24,054 nucleotides of DNA from CAZJBP01 sp964544115 (GCA_964544115.1 CAZJBP010000036.1:1-24054); one strand, 5' to 3'; counted from the first letter of the stretch, positions 16,620 through 24,054 are shown. Notes: generated by a model from the sequence alone, not told the origin. A program made the numbers and translations.

Positions 16620-18776
16620 ATGATACTGATGCGTCCCCGTCCAATCGTTGTGGCCCTTGGTCTTGCTCTCGCCGCCTGTGCTCTGGCGGTCAGTGCCCGG
16701 GCCGATAACCCGCTCAAGCTGCTCCCCACCCCGAAGGTGCTAAAGGTGGAGGGCGGGCAGCTCCCGCTTACGGCGGACAACCGCATTGTGGCCACCGACC
16801 CCAGCCTGAAGCCGCTCGCCGCGATCCTGTCGGACGAGATTCGTCTGATCACCGCCATCGCCCTGGCGACGGCGGAGGATGAACCGAAGGCGGGCGACAT
16901 CGTCCTGAAGATCAATCCGAAGCTCCGTGCGGACGCGGATATTTGGACGGTCAAGGGCCAGGACGTGGTGCAGGTGCGGGACTATGCGCACACGATCAGC
17001 ATTACCGACCGCACCGTGGTCGAAGGATGGGATTACCGCGCCGTCTGCGAAGGCACAGCGACCTTGCTGCAGGCCCTTGCGCTGGATGGCGCCAAGGCGT
17101 CGCTGCCGAAGATGACCGTCAAGGACTGGCCGCACGCGGACTTTACGGGGACCATGCCGGACGTCGCGCGGCAGCAGAATCCAGCGTATATGCTGAAGTC
17201 AGTCGTGGAGTCGTGCCGGTTCTTCAAGGTTCGCTACCTGCACCTGCATTTGAGCGACGACAATGCGTTCACCTTCCCCTCAACAACCTACCCCGAGGCC
17301 AGCAGCAAGAGCGGCCTCGTGCCGTACACGCTCGAAGAGCTGAAAGACCTGGTGGCCTACGCCGATGCCCGCGGCGTGACCTGCGTGCCGGAGATCGAGG
17401 GCCCGGGGCACTGCACGTCGCTGCTGGACGGCATGGGCGGCAGGCTGGGCAGCGCCGGCCAGCGCTGCATGGACGTGCTCAACCCGGACATCTATCCCAT
17501 TCTGGATGTGCTGGTCGGCGAGATGTGCGCGGTCTTCAAGAGCTCTCCGTACTTCCACATCGGCAACGACGAGGTCGAGCCGGCCTGGTACATGGGCAAT
17601 GAGCACGTCAAGAAGTACATGGCGGAGAATAAGATCAGCGAAGACAACAAGCCCGCGATATTTCTCCCGTACGGCCAGAAGATGTCGCAGATCGTCAAGA
17701 AGCACGGCAAGAAGACGCTCATGTGGGAAGGCTTCCCGCTCGGCGTGCCGTTCGATCCGTCCCTCGCCAACGACATCGTGATCTATGCCTGGTACGGCGG
17801 CGCCCGCCGTGCGCAGGATGCCGGCTTTGCCACGATCACCGTGCCGTGGGAGATCAAGATTCCGTTCAAGGACTGGAGCATGTACCACTGCAACGACGTC
17901 GACCTGGATCCGAAGAAGGACCGCGTGCTGGGCGCTTCCCGCCCCATGTGGGAGGTGGACGGCTACACGATGGCCAAGGGCTACATGCGCGGGCTGCCGG
18001 AGCGCCAGGAGCGGACCTGGGGACCGGACAACGTGATCGAGGACGATTACCACAAGAACCGCATGACGAAGCAAAGCGACCGCATGGAGATGATCACCCA
18101 GCCGGTGAAGGTTGCGATTGAAGGTGACATCAAGGATGACATCTTCAGCGAGCCGGTCACCCTGACGATGAGTACGGTTGTGCCCGACGTGCAGATTCGC
18201 TACCGGCTCGACGACAAGGAACCGACTCTGGAGTCGCCGCTCTACGAGAAGCCCTTCAAAGCGGCGGAAACCCTGAAGATCCGCGCGGCGCTGTTCGACA
18301 AGAACGGCAAGCGGATCGGAAACACCGCGCTCGATAATCGGGGGCGCTACGTTGGGTTCGAGAAGAGCCTCAGCACCGGCAGGCCCGTATCGTTCTCCGG
18401 TCCAACAAATCAGACCGAGAAGGCCAGCTTCGTGGCCGACGGCTATGTGGATGGCGGCAAGTTCTGGGGCACGATTCCCGCCCCGCAGTGGTGGAAGGTG
18501 GACCTGGAGAACGAGTATTCCGTGGATCGCATCCAGGTGGTTCCGTACTTTGACGGCCGTCGCTACTACCAGTACACGGTCGAGGTCTCAGCCGACGACA
18601 AGAGCTGGACCCTCGTGGCGGACGCCAGCCAGAACACCGAGTCCGGAACCGAAAAGGGCTACCTGCACACGTTCAAGCCCGCGAAGGCCCGCTACGTCCG
18701 GGTCAACATGCTGAAGAACAGCGACAACCCGGCTGTGCACCTTGTCGAAGTGCGGGTGTTTGAAGCGGGGAAGTGA
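16620..18776 (+). CDS. GH20 beta-N-acetylhexosaminidase with chitobiase C and F5/8 C modules
   Basis: This 718-residue exported enzyme has a leader with arginines and a hydrophobic core. Cleavage after SARA is possible, but LAAC (C20) also fits a lipobox, so it could be a lipoprotein. A GH20b-like N-terminal domain (~32-170) precedes the barrel, which has LHLHLSDDNAF, PEIEGPGH and the catalytic pair in HIGNDEVE (D317 polarises the substrate acetamido group, E318 is the acid). The usual motif is HxGGDE, so N replaces the second G. A chitobiase C-type module (~500-570) and an F5/8 C module (~579-718) follow. The enzyme removes terminal beta-GlcNAc or GalNAc by substrate-assisted catalysis; the source glycan is unknown. 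SD GGAGGAAG (16607-16614) serves ATG 16620; ATG 16615 opens only ATG AAA TGA. It is a paralogue of the truncated gene at 3-1088. Confidence 0.9.
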   Translation: MILMRPRPIVVALGLALAACALAVSARADNPLKLLPTPKVLKVEGGQLPLTADNRIVATDPSLKPLAAILSDEIRLITAIALATAEDEPKAGDIVLKINPKLRADADIWTVKGQDVVQVRDYAHTISITDRTVVEGWDYRAVCEGTATLLQALALDGAKASLPKMTVKDWPHADFTGTMPDVARQQNPAYMLKSVVESCRFFKVRYLHLHLSDDNAFTFPSTTYPEASSKSGLVPYTLEELKDLVAYADARGVTCVPEIEGPGHCTSLLDGMGGRLGSAGQRCMDVLNPDIYPILDVLVGEMCAVFKSSPYFHIGNDEVEPAWYMGNEHVKKYMAENKISEDNKPAIFLPYGQKMSQIVKKHGKKTLMWEGFPLGVPFDPSLANDIVIYAWYGGARRAQDAGFATITVPWEIKIPFKDWSMYHCNDVDLDPKKDRVLGASRPMWEVDGYTMAKGYMRGLPERQERTWGPDNVIEDDYHKNRMTKQSDRMEMITQPVKVAIEGDIKDDIFSEPVTLTMSTVVPDVQIRYRLDDKEPTLESPLYEKPFKAAETLKIRAALFDKNGKRIGNTALDNRGRYVGFEKSLSTGRPVSFSGPTNQTEKASFVADGYVDGGKFWGTIPAPQWWKVDLENEYSVDRIQVVPYFDGRRYYQYTVEVSADDKSWTLVADASQNTESGTEKGYLHTFKPAKARYVRVNMLKNSDNPAVHLVEVRVFEAGK

Positions 18777-18813
18777 CCGCCGCCACACGGCGCACCCGTG
18801 CCGGAGATGAAGC

Positions 18814-21105
18814 ATGCTGAATCCCTGGGCGTTCGTCGAAAGTCCCTTCCAGTCTGCCCGCCGGCGCGGGATGGACGCGCTATTCACCCTTGGTAACGGC
18901 TACCTCGGATGCCGCGGGTTCTTCGAGGAGGAGCAGGAGGATGTTGAGGGGCTGGGCGGCATCTACATGGCCGGGGTCTTCGGCGAGGGGGCGCTCAAGG
19001 CGTGGAAGGGCATGCACCGCGAGCTGGTAAACACCCCCAACTTCCTGTGGCTCTCCATCCGAGTGGACGGCGAACAGGTTCTGGCGCGGCCCGGCCGCAT
19101 CAGCAACTACACCCGCTCGCTGCACATGCGCGACGGCACGATGACCCGGTCCTTCGTCTGGCGCAGCGCGAAGGGCATCAAGGTGCGCTTCGGCTTCGAG
19201 CGCTTCATCAGCGTGGCGGATCTGCACCTGGCGGGCCAGCGCGTCTGGATCACGCCGCTCAACGGCACCCCGCGGATCGAGGTCGTCAGCGGCATCCAGG
19301 CGAACGTGATCCAGCACAACATGGTCACGACCATCCCCCTGCCGGTCCAGCCCGGCCGCCGCCATCTCAAGACACTGCAGATCCGCGACCACGCGCTGGA
19401 GGCGCAGGTCGACACGCTGCCCGACGGCGTCCGGATCGCCGAGGGGCAGCAGATCCTCGTCGAAGGGCCCGCGGGCCCCATCGCCGGCCGGCCCGCCCCG
19501 GCGCCGGGACTGGCGGCCGAGCGCTTCGTCTTCACCGGGAAGGTCAACGCCCCGGTGCAGCTCACGAAGGTCGTGCACGTCTTCACCTCCCGCGACGGCG
19601 ACGCCATGGCGTTGCTCCGCAAGAGCCTGAAGCGCGCCGGCGACTATGACACACTCCTCGCCGCGCACATGCGGGCCTGGGCCCGGAAGTGGGCACTCGC
19701 GGACATCGAGATCGACGGGGCCGAGGACGACCAGCAGGCGCTGCGGTTCAATCTCTTCCAGCTGATCCAGGCGTGCCCGGAACACGACTCCCGCGTGAGC
19801 CTGGGCGCCCGCGGGCTCAGCGGTGAGATGCACGAAGGCTCCATCTTCTGGGACAATGAGATCTTCAAGCTGCCCTTCTTCACCTTCACCAACCCGAAGG
19901 CCACGCGGTCCATGCTGCGGTTCCGCCACCGCACGCTGCCCGAGGCGCGGCGCCACGCGAAGGAGCTCTGGTTCGACGGCGCGATGTATGCCTGGAAATC
20001 CGGCGACGACGGCGTGGAGGAGACCGAGATGGGCGTGGGTGCCTACTACGCCATCCACATCGTCGCGGACATTGCCTATGCGCTGCGCCAGTACTGGGAG
20101 GCCACGGGGGACGACGATTTCCTCGTCCGCTACGGCGCGGAGATTCTGCTCGAAACCGCGCGCTTCTGGACGAGCCGGGCGAACTACGACGCGATCCGCA
20201 AGACCTACAACATCCTGGCGGTTCGCGGGCCCAACGAGTACGACGTCATCGTCAACAACAACTGCTACACCAACATGATGGCCCGGGAGAACATCCGCTA
20301 CGCCCTGGAGGCCGCCGCCCTCCTCAAGCGTGACCATCCGGCGGCATGGCGGAAGCTGGCCGCCCGGCTTAAGCTCAAGCCGAAGGAACTCGACGGCTGG
20401 ACGGAGTGCGCGCGCGGGCTGGTGATTGCCTACGACACGTCGCGCGACCTCTATGCCGAGGACGACATGTATCTCCACCGCGTCCCGTTCGACATGAAGC
20501 GCGGCAAGCCGGACTCGCGCCGCGTCATCGACGGCACGCTCCCCTACGAGTCGATGGCCTACTACCAGATCACCAAGCAGTCGGACATCGTGACGCTCAT
20601 GAACCTGCTGCCGTGGAAGTTCACCGCGCGGCAGAAGCGCGTGGCGTATGAGTTCTACGAGCCGAAGACGGTTCACGACAGCTCGCTGAGCTACGCGCCG
20701 CACGCGGTCATGGCCGCGCGGCTGGGCATGCTGAAGGAGGCCTACCGCTATTTCCGCGACTGCGCCTACCTCGACCTGGCCGACATCCAGCTTAACACCA
20801 TCTGCGGGCTGCACTTCGCCAACCTCGGCGGCACCTGGCAGGCCGTCATCCAGGGCTTCGCGGGCCTGTGGCAGCACGACAGCCGGCTGCATCTCGACCC
20901 GCACCTGCCGCCGGCCTGGAAGGCCCTGCGCTTCCGGCTCCAGTACAAGGGCGCCGTCCTGCGGGTCGCGCTGGAGCGCCGTGCGGCAACCGTGACGCTG
21001 GAGAAAGCCGGCCCTCGCCCGATCGACGTAATGATCGGCGACAAGGCTCTGCGCCTTGCCCGGGAGGGTCAGACCGCGAACCGGCCCCTGTGCTCCGCGC
21101 CGTAG
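18814..21105 (+). CDS. GH65 glycoside phosphorylase (maltose/kojibiose/trehalose phosphorylase type)
   Basis: This 763-residue cytoplasmic protein has the normal length and full architecture of GH65. The N-terminal beta-sandwich opens with ETLFTLGNGYLG-like residues (ALFTLGNGYLGCRG). The (alpha/alpha)6 barrel has EGSIFWDNEIF, the catalytic acid in RGPNEYDV (E475; relatives have GPDEY), then VNNNCYTNMM, KQSDIV (588-593), and the phosphate-site loop HDSSLS (621-626). GTWQAVIQGFAGL closes the barrel. The intact HDSSLS loop favours phosphorolysis of an alpha-glucoside to beta-glucose 1-phosphate over hydrolysis. The disaccharide cannot be told from sequence. A beta-phosphoglucomutase gene, a common neighbour of these enzymes, is absent here. 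SD GGAG is 7 bases before the ATG. The last 37 bases overlap the 3' end of the convergent URO-D gene. Confidence 0.93.
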   Translation: MLNPWAFVESPFQSARRRGMDALFTLGNGYLGCRGFFEEEQEDVEGLGGIYMAGVFGEGALKAWKGMHRELVNTPNFLWLSIRVDGEQVLARPGRISNYTRSLHMRDGTMTRSFVWRSAKGIKVRFGFERFISVADLHLAGQRVWITPLNGTPRIEVVSGIQANVIQHNMVTTIPLPVQPGRRHLKTLQIRDHALEAQVDTLPDGVRIAEGQQILVEGPAGPIAGRPAPAPGLAAERFVFTGKVNAPVQLTKVVHVFTSRDGDAMALLRKSLKRAGDYDTLLAAHMRAWARKWALADIEIDGAEDDQQALRFNLFQLIQACPEHDSRVSLGARGLSGEMHEGSIFWDNEIFKLPFFTFTNPKATRSMLRFRHRTLPEARRHAKELWFDGAMYAWKSGDDGVEETEMGVGAYYAIHIVADIAYALRQYWEATGDDDFLVRYGAEILLETARFWTSRANYDAIRKTYNILAVRGPNEYDVIVNNNCYTNMMARENIRYALEAAALLKRDHPAAWRKLAARLKLKPKELDGWTECARGLVIAYDTSRDLYAEDDMYLHRVPFDMKRGKPDSRRVIDGTLPYESMAYYQITKQSDIVTLMNLLPWKFTARQKRVAYEFYEPKTVHDSSLSYAPHAVMAARLGMLKEAYRYFRDCAYLDLADIQLNTICGLHFANLGGTWQAVIQGFAGLWQHDSRLHLDPHLPPAWKALRFRLQYKGAVLRVALERRAATVTLEKAGPRPIDVMIGDKALRLAREGQTANRPLCSAP

Positions 21106-22118
21106 CGCACGGATTCATCCAGGTAGGCCTCGATGTTCTCGAACGGGGTGCCCGCGACGATGCCGTTGCCGGCGGCGATGACCATGCCGCCTTCCGGCCG
21201 GTCGAAGGTGTCGATCAGGTGTCGCACCTCGGCCCGGACGTCCTCCGGCGTCCCCTCGCGCAGCAGGTGCTGAACGTCGAACCCGCTCCAGAAGGCGATC
21301 CGGCCGCCGAATCGCTCCGCGATCGCCTTCTCGTCCATGGTGTGCTTCTGCACGGGATGGAAGAGCCGCACGTCGGCATCAATCAGCGACTCCATGAGCG
21401 GCGTGTTGTTGCCGCAGCTGTGGAGCCACCAATGGATGCCGCTCTTCCTGAGCACGTCCCCCACCCTGCAATAGTACGGCTTGATCAGGGCGTCAAAGGT
21501 CCCGGGGCTCATCATGGACTGCGTCTGATGGCCCAGGTCGTCGCTCGTCCAGAACCCGTCGGGCTTCGCCACGTCGTGGGCCTTCCGGATGATCCGGCAG
21601 TAGAGATCGCACAGGGCCGCATGCAGACGGTGCAACTTGTCCGGGTTCTCGTAGTAGTCGACCATCAGGTTCTCCATGCCCCGGAGGCCCCACATGGTCT
21701 CAAAGAACAGCCCCCACCAACCCACCACCAGGTACAGGTCCTGCTCGTGCACCTTGGCCGCTTCCTGCGCAATGTGCTCAAAGTTGAAGTCGCGCGCAGG
21801 ATCCGGCAATTTCGCGATGAACTCGTCCAGCTTGGCCCAGTCGTCGATGACAACGTTTGCGTCGTGCGCTTTGCCCCCCTGAATCTTCCAGGAGAGATTC
21901 ATGGCGTTCACGTCGAACTTCGGAAGGCCGCAGACCCGGATGTCCTCGGGATAGCGATTGAGCTCGTTGAGCCGCTCGCCGTACTGCTCCCAGAGGCCCT
22001 CGCCCCACCAGTGCGCGAACGCGAGCGGAATGCGGCACGGCCGCTTCCGTTCCACCGCTTTCACGACCTCCGCCCTGGGCAGGGGCTTGAACACGTCAGC
22101 GCGCCAGTCCATTGTCAT
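21069..22118 (-). CDS. URO-D superfamily protein (uroporphyrinogen decarboxylase / MtaA-like), not a housekeeping HemE
   Basis: The start is ATG at 22118, behind GGAGA; the frame runs on upstream to 22232 but with no ribosome site and an unlikely sequence. The product is 349 residues with a URO-D/cobamide-methyltransferase barrel: LVVGWWGLFFETMWGLRGMENLMVD in the middle, DDLGHQTQSMMSPGTF, then HSCGN (H233, C235) and the closing AGTPFENIEAYL. H-x-C supplies two of the zinc ligands in MtaA/MtbA-type methyltransferases. The third, usually a Cys in a GCG-like turn, appears as Asn here (G317-N318-G319). It lacks the N-terminal arginine-rich motif of true HemE. Expanded families of such proteins occur in PVC-type genomes with no assigned reaction; methyl or C1 transfer is possible. 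It is cotranscribed with the esterase upstream (37-base gap). Confidence 0.82.
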   Translation of the reverse strand: MTMDWRADVFKPLPRAEVVKAVERKRPCRIPLAFAHWWGEGLWEQYGERLNELNRYPEDIRVCGLPKFDVNAMNLSWKIQGGKAHDANVVIDDWAKLDEFIAKLPDPARDFNFEHIAQEAAKVHEQDLYLVVGWWGLFFETMWGLRGMENLMVDYYENPDKLHRLHAALCDLYCRIIRKAHDVAKPDGFWTSDDLGHQTQSMMSPGTFDALIKPYYCRVGDVLRKSGIHWWLHSCGNNTPLMESLIDADVRLFHPVQKHTMDEKAIAERFGGRIAFWSGFDVQHLLREGTPEDVRAEVRHLIDTFDRPEGGMVIAAGNGIVAGTPFENIEAYLDESVRYGAEHRGRFAV

Positions 22119-22155
22119 GTCACGTTCTCCGTAGCCGTGGCGACACGGCCGCCGC

Positions 22156-22974
22156 CTATCGACCTTGTCCCGTCGCTGCGCCTGCCGCTGAACGCTTCTG
22201 CTCAAACATCCACTTGAGCAGATCGGGCTCATTAAACGTGTTCACCCAGCTGAAGTGTCCCACGCCCGGGTACTCGGTGTACTTCGGCTGGCCCCCCGCC
22301 TTCTTCAGGGCTTCGACCATGTGCTGCGCGCGAATGACCGGCACCACGTCATCGGCGGCGCCGTGAAACACCCAGACCGGGATCTGCACGATGGCAGCAG
22401 CCTGCTTCTCGTCCGCCCCGCCGCAGATGGGAGCCGCGGCCGCGAAATAGTCCGGCCGGCGGCACAGGGCGTCCCAGGCACCGTACCCGCCCATGGACAT
22501 CCCGGCGATGTAGCGACGCGCGGGATCGATGCCGAACTCCTTGTCGATGGCCGGAAGCAACTCCAGCAGCAGGCGCATGGGCAGCGACATCGCCGCGGGC
22601 ATGTCATGAGCCGGCAGGCCCCAGTCGACCTCCACCCAGCGGCAGCCGCTGGGGCATTGTGGCACCACGACCACGGCCTGGTGCTGCGTGACCGCCTGCT
22701 CCATCCACTCGCGACCCCACTTCAGCTGGTTCTGGTTGTCGGAACCGCATTCGCCTGCGCCGTGCAGGAACACGAGCAGCGGGTATTTCTTCCCCGCAGC
22801 CCAGTCCGCCGGCTTCGCTACCACGTAAGGCAAACTCTCGCTGGTGTTGGTTGCGCTCGTGAACACGCGCGGCTCAAACACCACTTGCTGCGCCTGTGCC
22901 GACCCCGACGGCGTCACCGCCCCCACCATGGCCGCGAGTGCGCCCGCAATCAATGTCCACTGAATCCCTTTCAT
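22156..22974 (-). CDS. Secreted alpha/beta-hydrolase esterase (CE1 / prolyl-oligopeptidase-like)
   Basis: This 272-residue protein has a clear signal peptide (MKGIQWTLIAGALAAMVGAV, cut near SAQAQ). The oxyanion region is FLHGAGECG, the nucleophile elbow is AGMSMGGYG (S160), the acid is in HGAADDVVP (D208) and the histidine is in PGVGHFSW (H240), so the triad is complete. Close relatives in glycan loci are annotated as phospholipase/carboxylesterase or feruloyl/acetyl-xylan esterase-like. Removal of acyl groups from the polysaccharide is the likely role, but the acyl group is unknown. AAGGAG lies upstream of the ATG (reverse of 22986-22991). It heads a two-gene minus-strand unit with the URO-D gene, and TTGACT (reverse of 23038-23043) is a lone -35-like word upstream without a clear -10. 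Confidence 0.88.
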   Translation of the reverse strand: MKGIQWTLIAGALAAMVGAVTPSGSAQAQQVVFEPRVFTSATNTSESLPYVVAKPADWAAGKKYPLLVFLHGAGECGSDNQNQLKWGREWMEQAVTQHQAVVVVPQCPSGCRWVEVDWGLPAHDMPAAMSLPMRLLLELLPAIDKEFGIDPARRYIAGMSMGGYGAWDALCRRPDYFAAAAPICGGADEKQAAAIVQIPVWVFHGAADDVVPVIRAQHMVEALKKAGGQPKYTEYPGVGHFSWVNTFNEPDLLKWMFEQKRSAAGAATGQGR

Positions 22975-23107
22975 CGCTTACCGTTCTCCTTATTCCTGTC
23001 TGCCGCTCGCCGCGCCTCGGCGCTCTCCATCCGGCGCAGTCAAGGCGCCCACGGTGCCAGCAAGAGGGAGGACAATGCAAGGCGGAAGGGGGCGCGCAAC
23101 CATGATG

Positions 23108-23473
23108 TCAGAACGGCAGCCGGCGGACGCGGATGCGTCGGCCGTCGATCACAGCAACGCTGCCAGCGTCCAAGTCATCGACGATAGCCGCGAGGTTTTC
23201 GGTGAGGAGCGCAAGTTGCTGGCGTGGGTTCCGTGTAACATCTCCTCTGAAGAGGATCACCGACGGACTCCGGTCCTCGCGGAGGGCCAGCAGTGTGCCG
23301 AAGTCCGTGTCGGCAGAAACCAGGATCCGGGACTGCTCCTTCGCGATAGCGAAGATGACCTCATCAGTCGCATCCGCCTGGCCGATGTCGCGCACATGTA
23401 CGGCGTCGTGCCCGGCAAGGCTGAGGCCCTGACACACCGCCGGAGAGATTGCGTTGTCGATCAGAAACCTCAT
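23108..23473 (-). CDS. DUF5615 PIN-like toxin
   Basis: This 121-residue protein has the DUF5615/Mut7-C-like PIN fold: FLIDNAIS with the first acidic residue (D6), HDAVHVRDIG, an acidic pair at D37-E38, and LVSADTDFGTLL with D55 and D57. These would coordinate metal in a ribonuclease active site. Proteins of this family are usually the toxic partner of DUF433 antitoxins. The start overlaps the antitoxin stop by 4 bases (ATGA), with no ribosome site of its own, so translation is probably coupled and toxin stays below antitoxin. All acidic positions look intact, so it is likely functional. Confidence 0.88.
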   Translation of the reverse strand: MRFLIDNAISPAVCQGLSLAGHDAVHVRDIGQADATDEVIFAIAKEQSRILVSADTDFGTLLALREDRSPSVILFRGDVTRNPRQQLALLTENLAAIVDDLDAGSVAVIDGRRIRVRRLPF

Positions 23474-23700
23474 GCCGACGCCCGAAGAGGGAGTTCACGC
23501 TCACGAACGGCCTCTGCGGCATAAGCCAGTGCTTCCTGCAGATCGGGTTCCCTCAGATCAGGGAAGGCAGTGAGAATGTCCTCTCGAGACACTCCTTCGG
23601 CCACCATCCCGACAACCGTGGCGACGGGGATCCTCAGGCCTCGGATGCACGGAACCCCCCCCATCTGTTTGTCATTCACTGTGATCCGACCGAATCTCAT
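23470..23700 (-). CDS. DUF433 antitoxin
   Basis: This 76-residue DUF433 protein reads from ATG 23700, with GGGCGAGG 7 bases upstream. The ATG at 23706 lies on top of that ribosome site, and the longer frame to 23742 has none. The family signature is plain: ITVNDKQMGGVPCIRGLRIPV, then EGVSREDILTAFPDL and EALAYAAE. It is a small winged-helix/HTH-like DNA-binding domain that in this gene order neutralises the adjacent DUF5615 PIN-like toxin and represses its own promoter. The promoter and a candidate operator lie at 23751-23804. Confidence 0.9.
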   Translation of the reverse strand: MRFGRITVNDKQMGGVPCIRGLRIPVATVVGMVAEGVSREDILTAFPDLREPDLQEALAYAAEAVRERELPLRASA

Positions 23701-23750
23701 GACCATACCTCGCCCAATAGAGTCGCTTACAACGCCTCTCACATGCGGCC

Positions 23751-23779
23751 ATCATACGCGACCCCGCTTCGGCGCTCAA
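23751..23779 (-). promoter_or_regulatory. Promoter of the DUF433/DUF5615 module
   Basis: On the minus strand TTGAGC (23779-23774), a spacer of exactly 17 bases and TATGAT (23756-23751) form a near-consensus sigma-70 promoter. It points at the antitoxin start about 50 bases downstream. Correct spacing, both boxes and correct orientation make it the best promoter in the window. Confidence 0.65.
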
Positions 23780-23783
23780 GCCC

Positions 23784-23804
23784 AGCAATCGCCAGCGAAT
23801 TGCT
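23784..23804. promoter_or_regulatory. Inverted repeat, candidate antitoxin operator
   Basis: The arms agcaatcgc and gcgaattgct (23784-23804) are complementary apart from one extra base and lie 4 bases upstream of the -35 box of the toxin-antitoxin promoter. Autoregulation through such palindromes is usual in toxin-antitoxin systems. Binding by this antitoxin is inferred. Confidence 0.4.
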
Positions 23805-23816
23805 CCACATTAGATG

Positions 23817-24053
23817 TCACCGAAGGGAGAGGCTGGAGATGACCGGTTGAGTTCCGGCGGGGATTCGATCGGAACCGGCGACCGCTTTGCTTCGTCCACG
23901 GAACCACCCTCGAAGACGGCCCAACGTGTCCACGTCGGGAGTACGGCAAGATGACGGCACCTGACGATCGGCGTCCTCCGCAATCGGATCCCGGTTGATC
24001 CACCTGCCCAACTTAGCCGTGTAGAACCGATGGCCTTTTCTTGCCCAGGTGGA
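23817..24053 (-). pseudogene. Rhs/YD-repeat core fragment, broken 3' end, runs off window
   Basis: Read on the minus strand from the window edge, the frame gives GHRFYTAKLGRWINRDPIAED (split here as GHRFYTAKLG and GRWINRDPIAED), the hallmark of the RHS-repeat-associated core, normally RYYxPxLGRWxxRDPIGE followed by GG.NLY and DPLG. Here the family match stops at AED, and an unrelated tail of about 47 residues runs to a TGA at 23817-23819. The residues just before GHRFY (STWARK) also look unlike the usual ETGL.YY. This is probably the decayed or recombined 3' end of an Rhs gene lying mostly beyond the right edge. No toxin domain follows. Apart from the operator and promoter, nothing else was seen between 23701 and 24054. 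Confidence 0.65.
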
Positions 24054-24054
24054 T

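Noticed and set aside
16615..16623. ATG AAA TGA minimal start-stop just before the GH20 start
   Set aside because: The ribosome site abuts this ATG too closely, and the arrangement easily arises by chance.
18777..18813. Small GC-rich palindrome (gccg...cggc) after the GH20 gene as a terminator
   Set aside because: The stem is short and there is no T-run; the next gene starts 37 bases later with its own ribosome site.
18880..20904. 674-codon minus-strand frame opposite GH65
   Set aside because: The plus strand has all GH65 active-site motifs. The antisense product is composition-biased with no family features.
20868..22217. 449-codon plus-strand frame opposite the URO-D gene
   Set aside because: The minus-strand product has clear URO-D motifs and a ribosome site; this frame starts inside GH65 and shows none.
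22255..23187. 310-codon plus-strand frame opposite the esterase
   Set aside because: The esterase on the minus strand has a signal peptide and complete catalytic triad; the antisense frame is a shadow.

Overview
The window is high-GC and gene-dense. It reads as part of a carbohydrate-degradation locus from a bacterium of the PVC/Planctomycetota-like kind. That guess rests on three things: secreted glycoside hydrolases carrying chitobiase-type C-terminal and F5/8 C (discoidin) modules, a ceramidase-family protein and a URO-D-family protein beside the hydrolases, and a DUF433/DUF5615 toxin-antitoxin pair next to an Rhs-type core remnant. No 16S rRNA or other marker gene is present, so the lineage is only suggested.

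Layout. From the left edge to 21105 everything lies on the plus strand: the 3' part of a GH20-type hexosaminidase (3-1088); an uncharacterised TIM-barrel hydrolase-like protein (family A, 1200-3368); a right-handed beta-helix protein (family B, 3365-5488); a second, secreted family A protein (5507-6907); a large (alpha/alpha)6-barrel glycosidase (6978-9962); a second family B protein (10009-12162); a DegT/DnrJ/EryC1/StrS aminotransferase (12262-13548); a neutral-ceramidase-family protein (13558-14844); a GH51 arabinofuranosidase (14962-16503); a complete GH20 hexosaminidase (16620-18776); and a GH65 glycoside phosphorylase (18814-21105). The minus strand then carries a URO-D superfamily protein (21069-22118), a secreted alpha/beta-hydrolase esterase (22156-22974), a DUF5615 toxin with its DUF433 antitoxin (23108-23700), and at the right edge a broken Rhs/YD-repeat core fragment (23817-24053).

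How the genes may work together. Secreted GH20, family A, family B, six-hairpin and esterase proteins would trim a complex glycan or glycoconjugate outside the cytoplasm. Predicted cytoplasmic enzymes (GH51, GH65, and the family A and B copies without signal peptides) could finish the released oligosaccharides. The aminotransferase and ceramidase-family pair is the odd component and could act on an amino-substituted or amide-linked part of the substrate; this is inference. No transporter, sensor/regulator or sulfatase is visible.

The strongest evolutionary signal is duplication. GH20, family A and family B each occur twice. One member of the A pair and one of the B pair has no signal peptide. 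The same F5/8 C module ends three enzymes, on two different catalytic folds. The least explained proteins are family A, one copy of which has an extra domain inserted into its C-terminal beta-sandwich, and family B.
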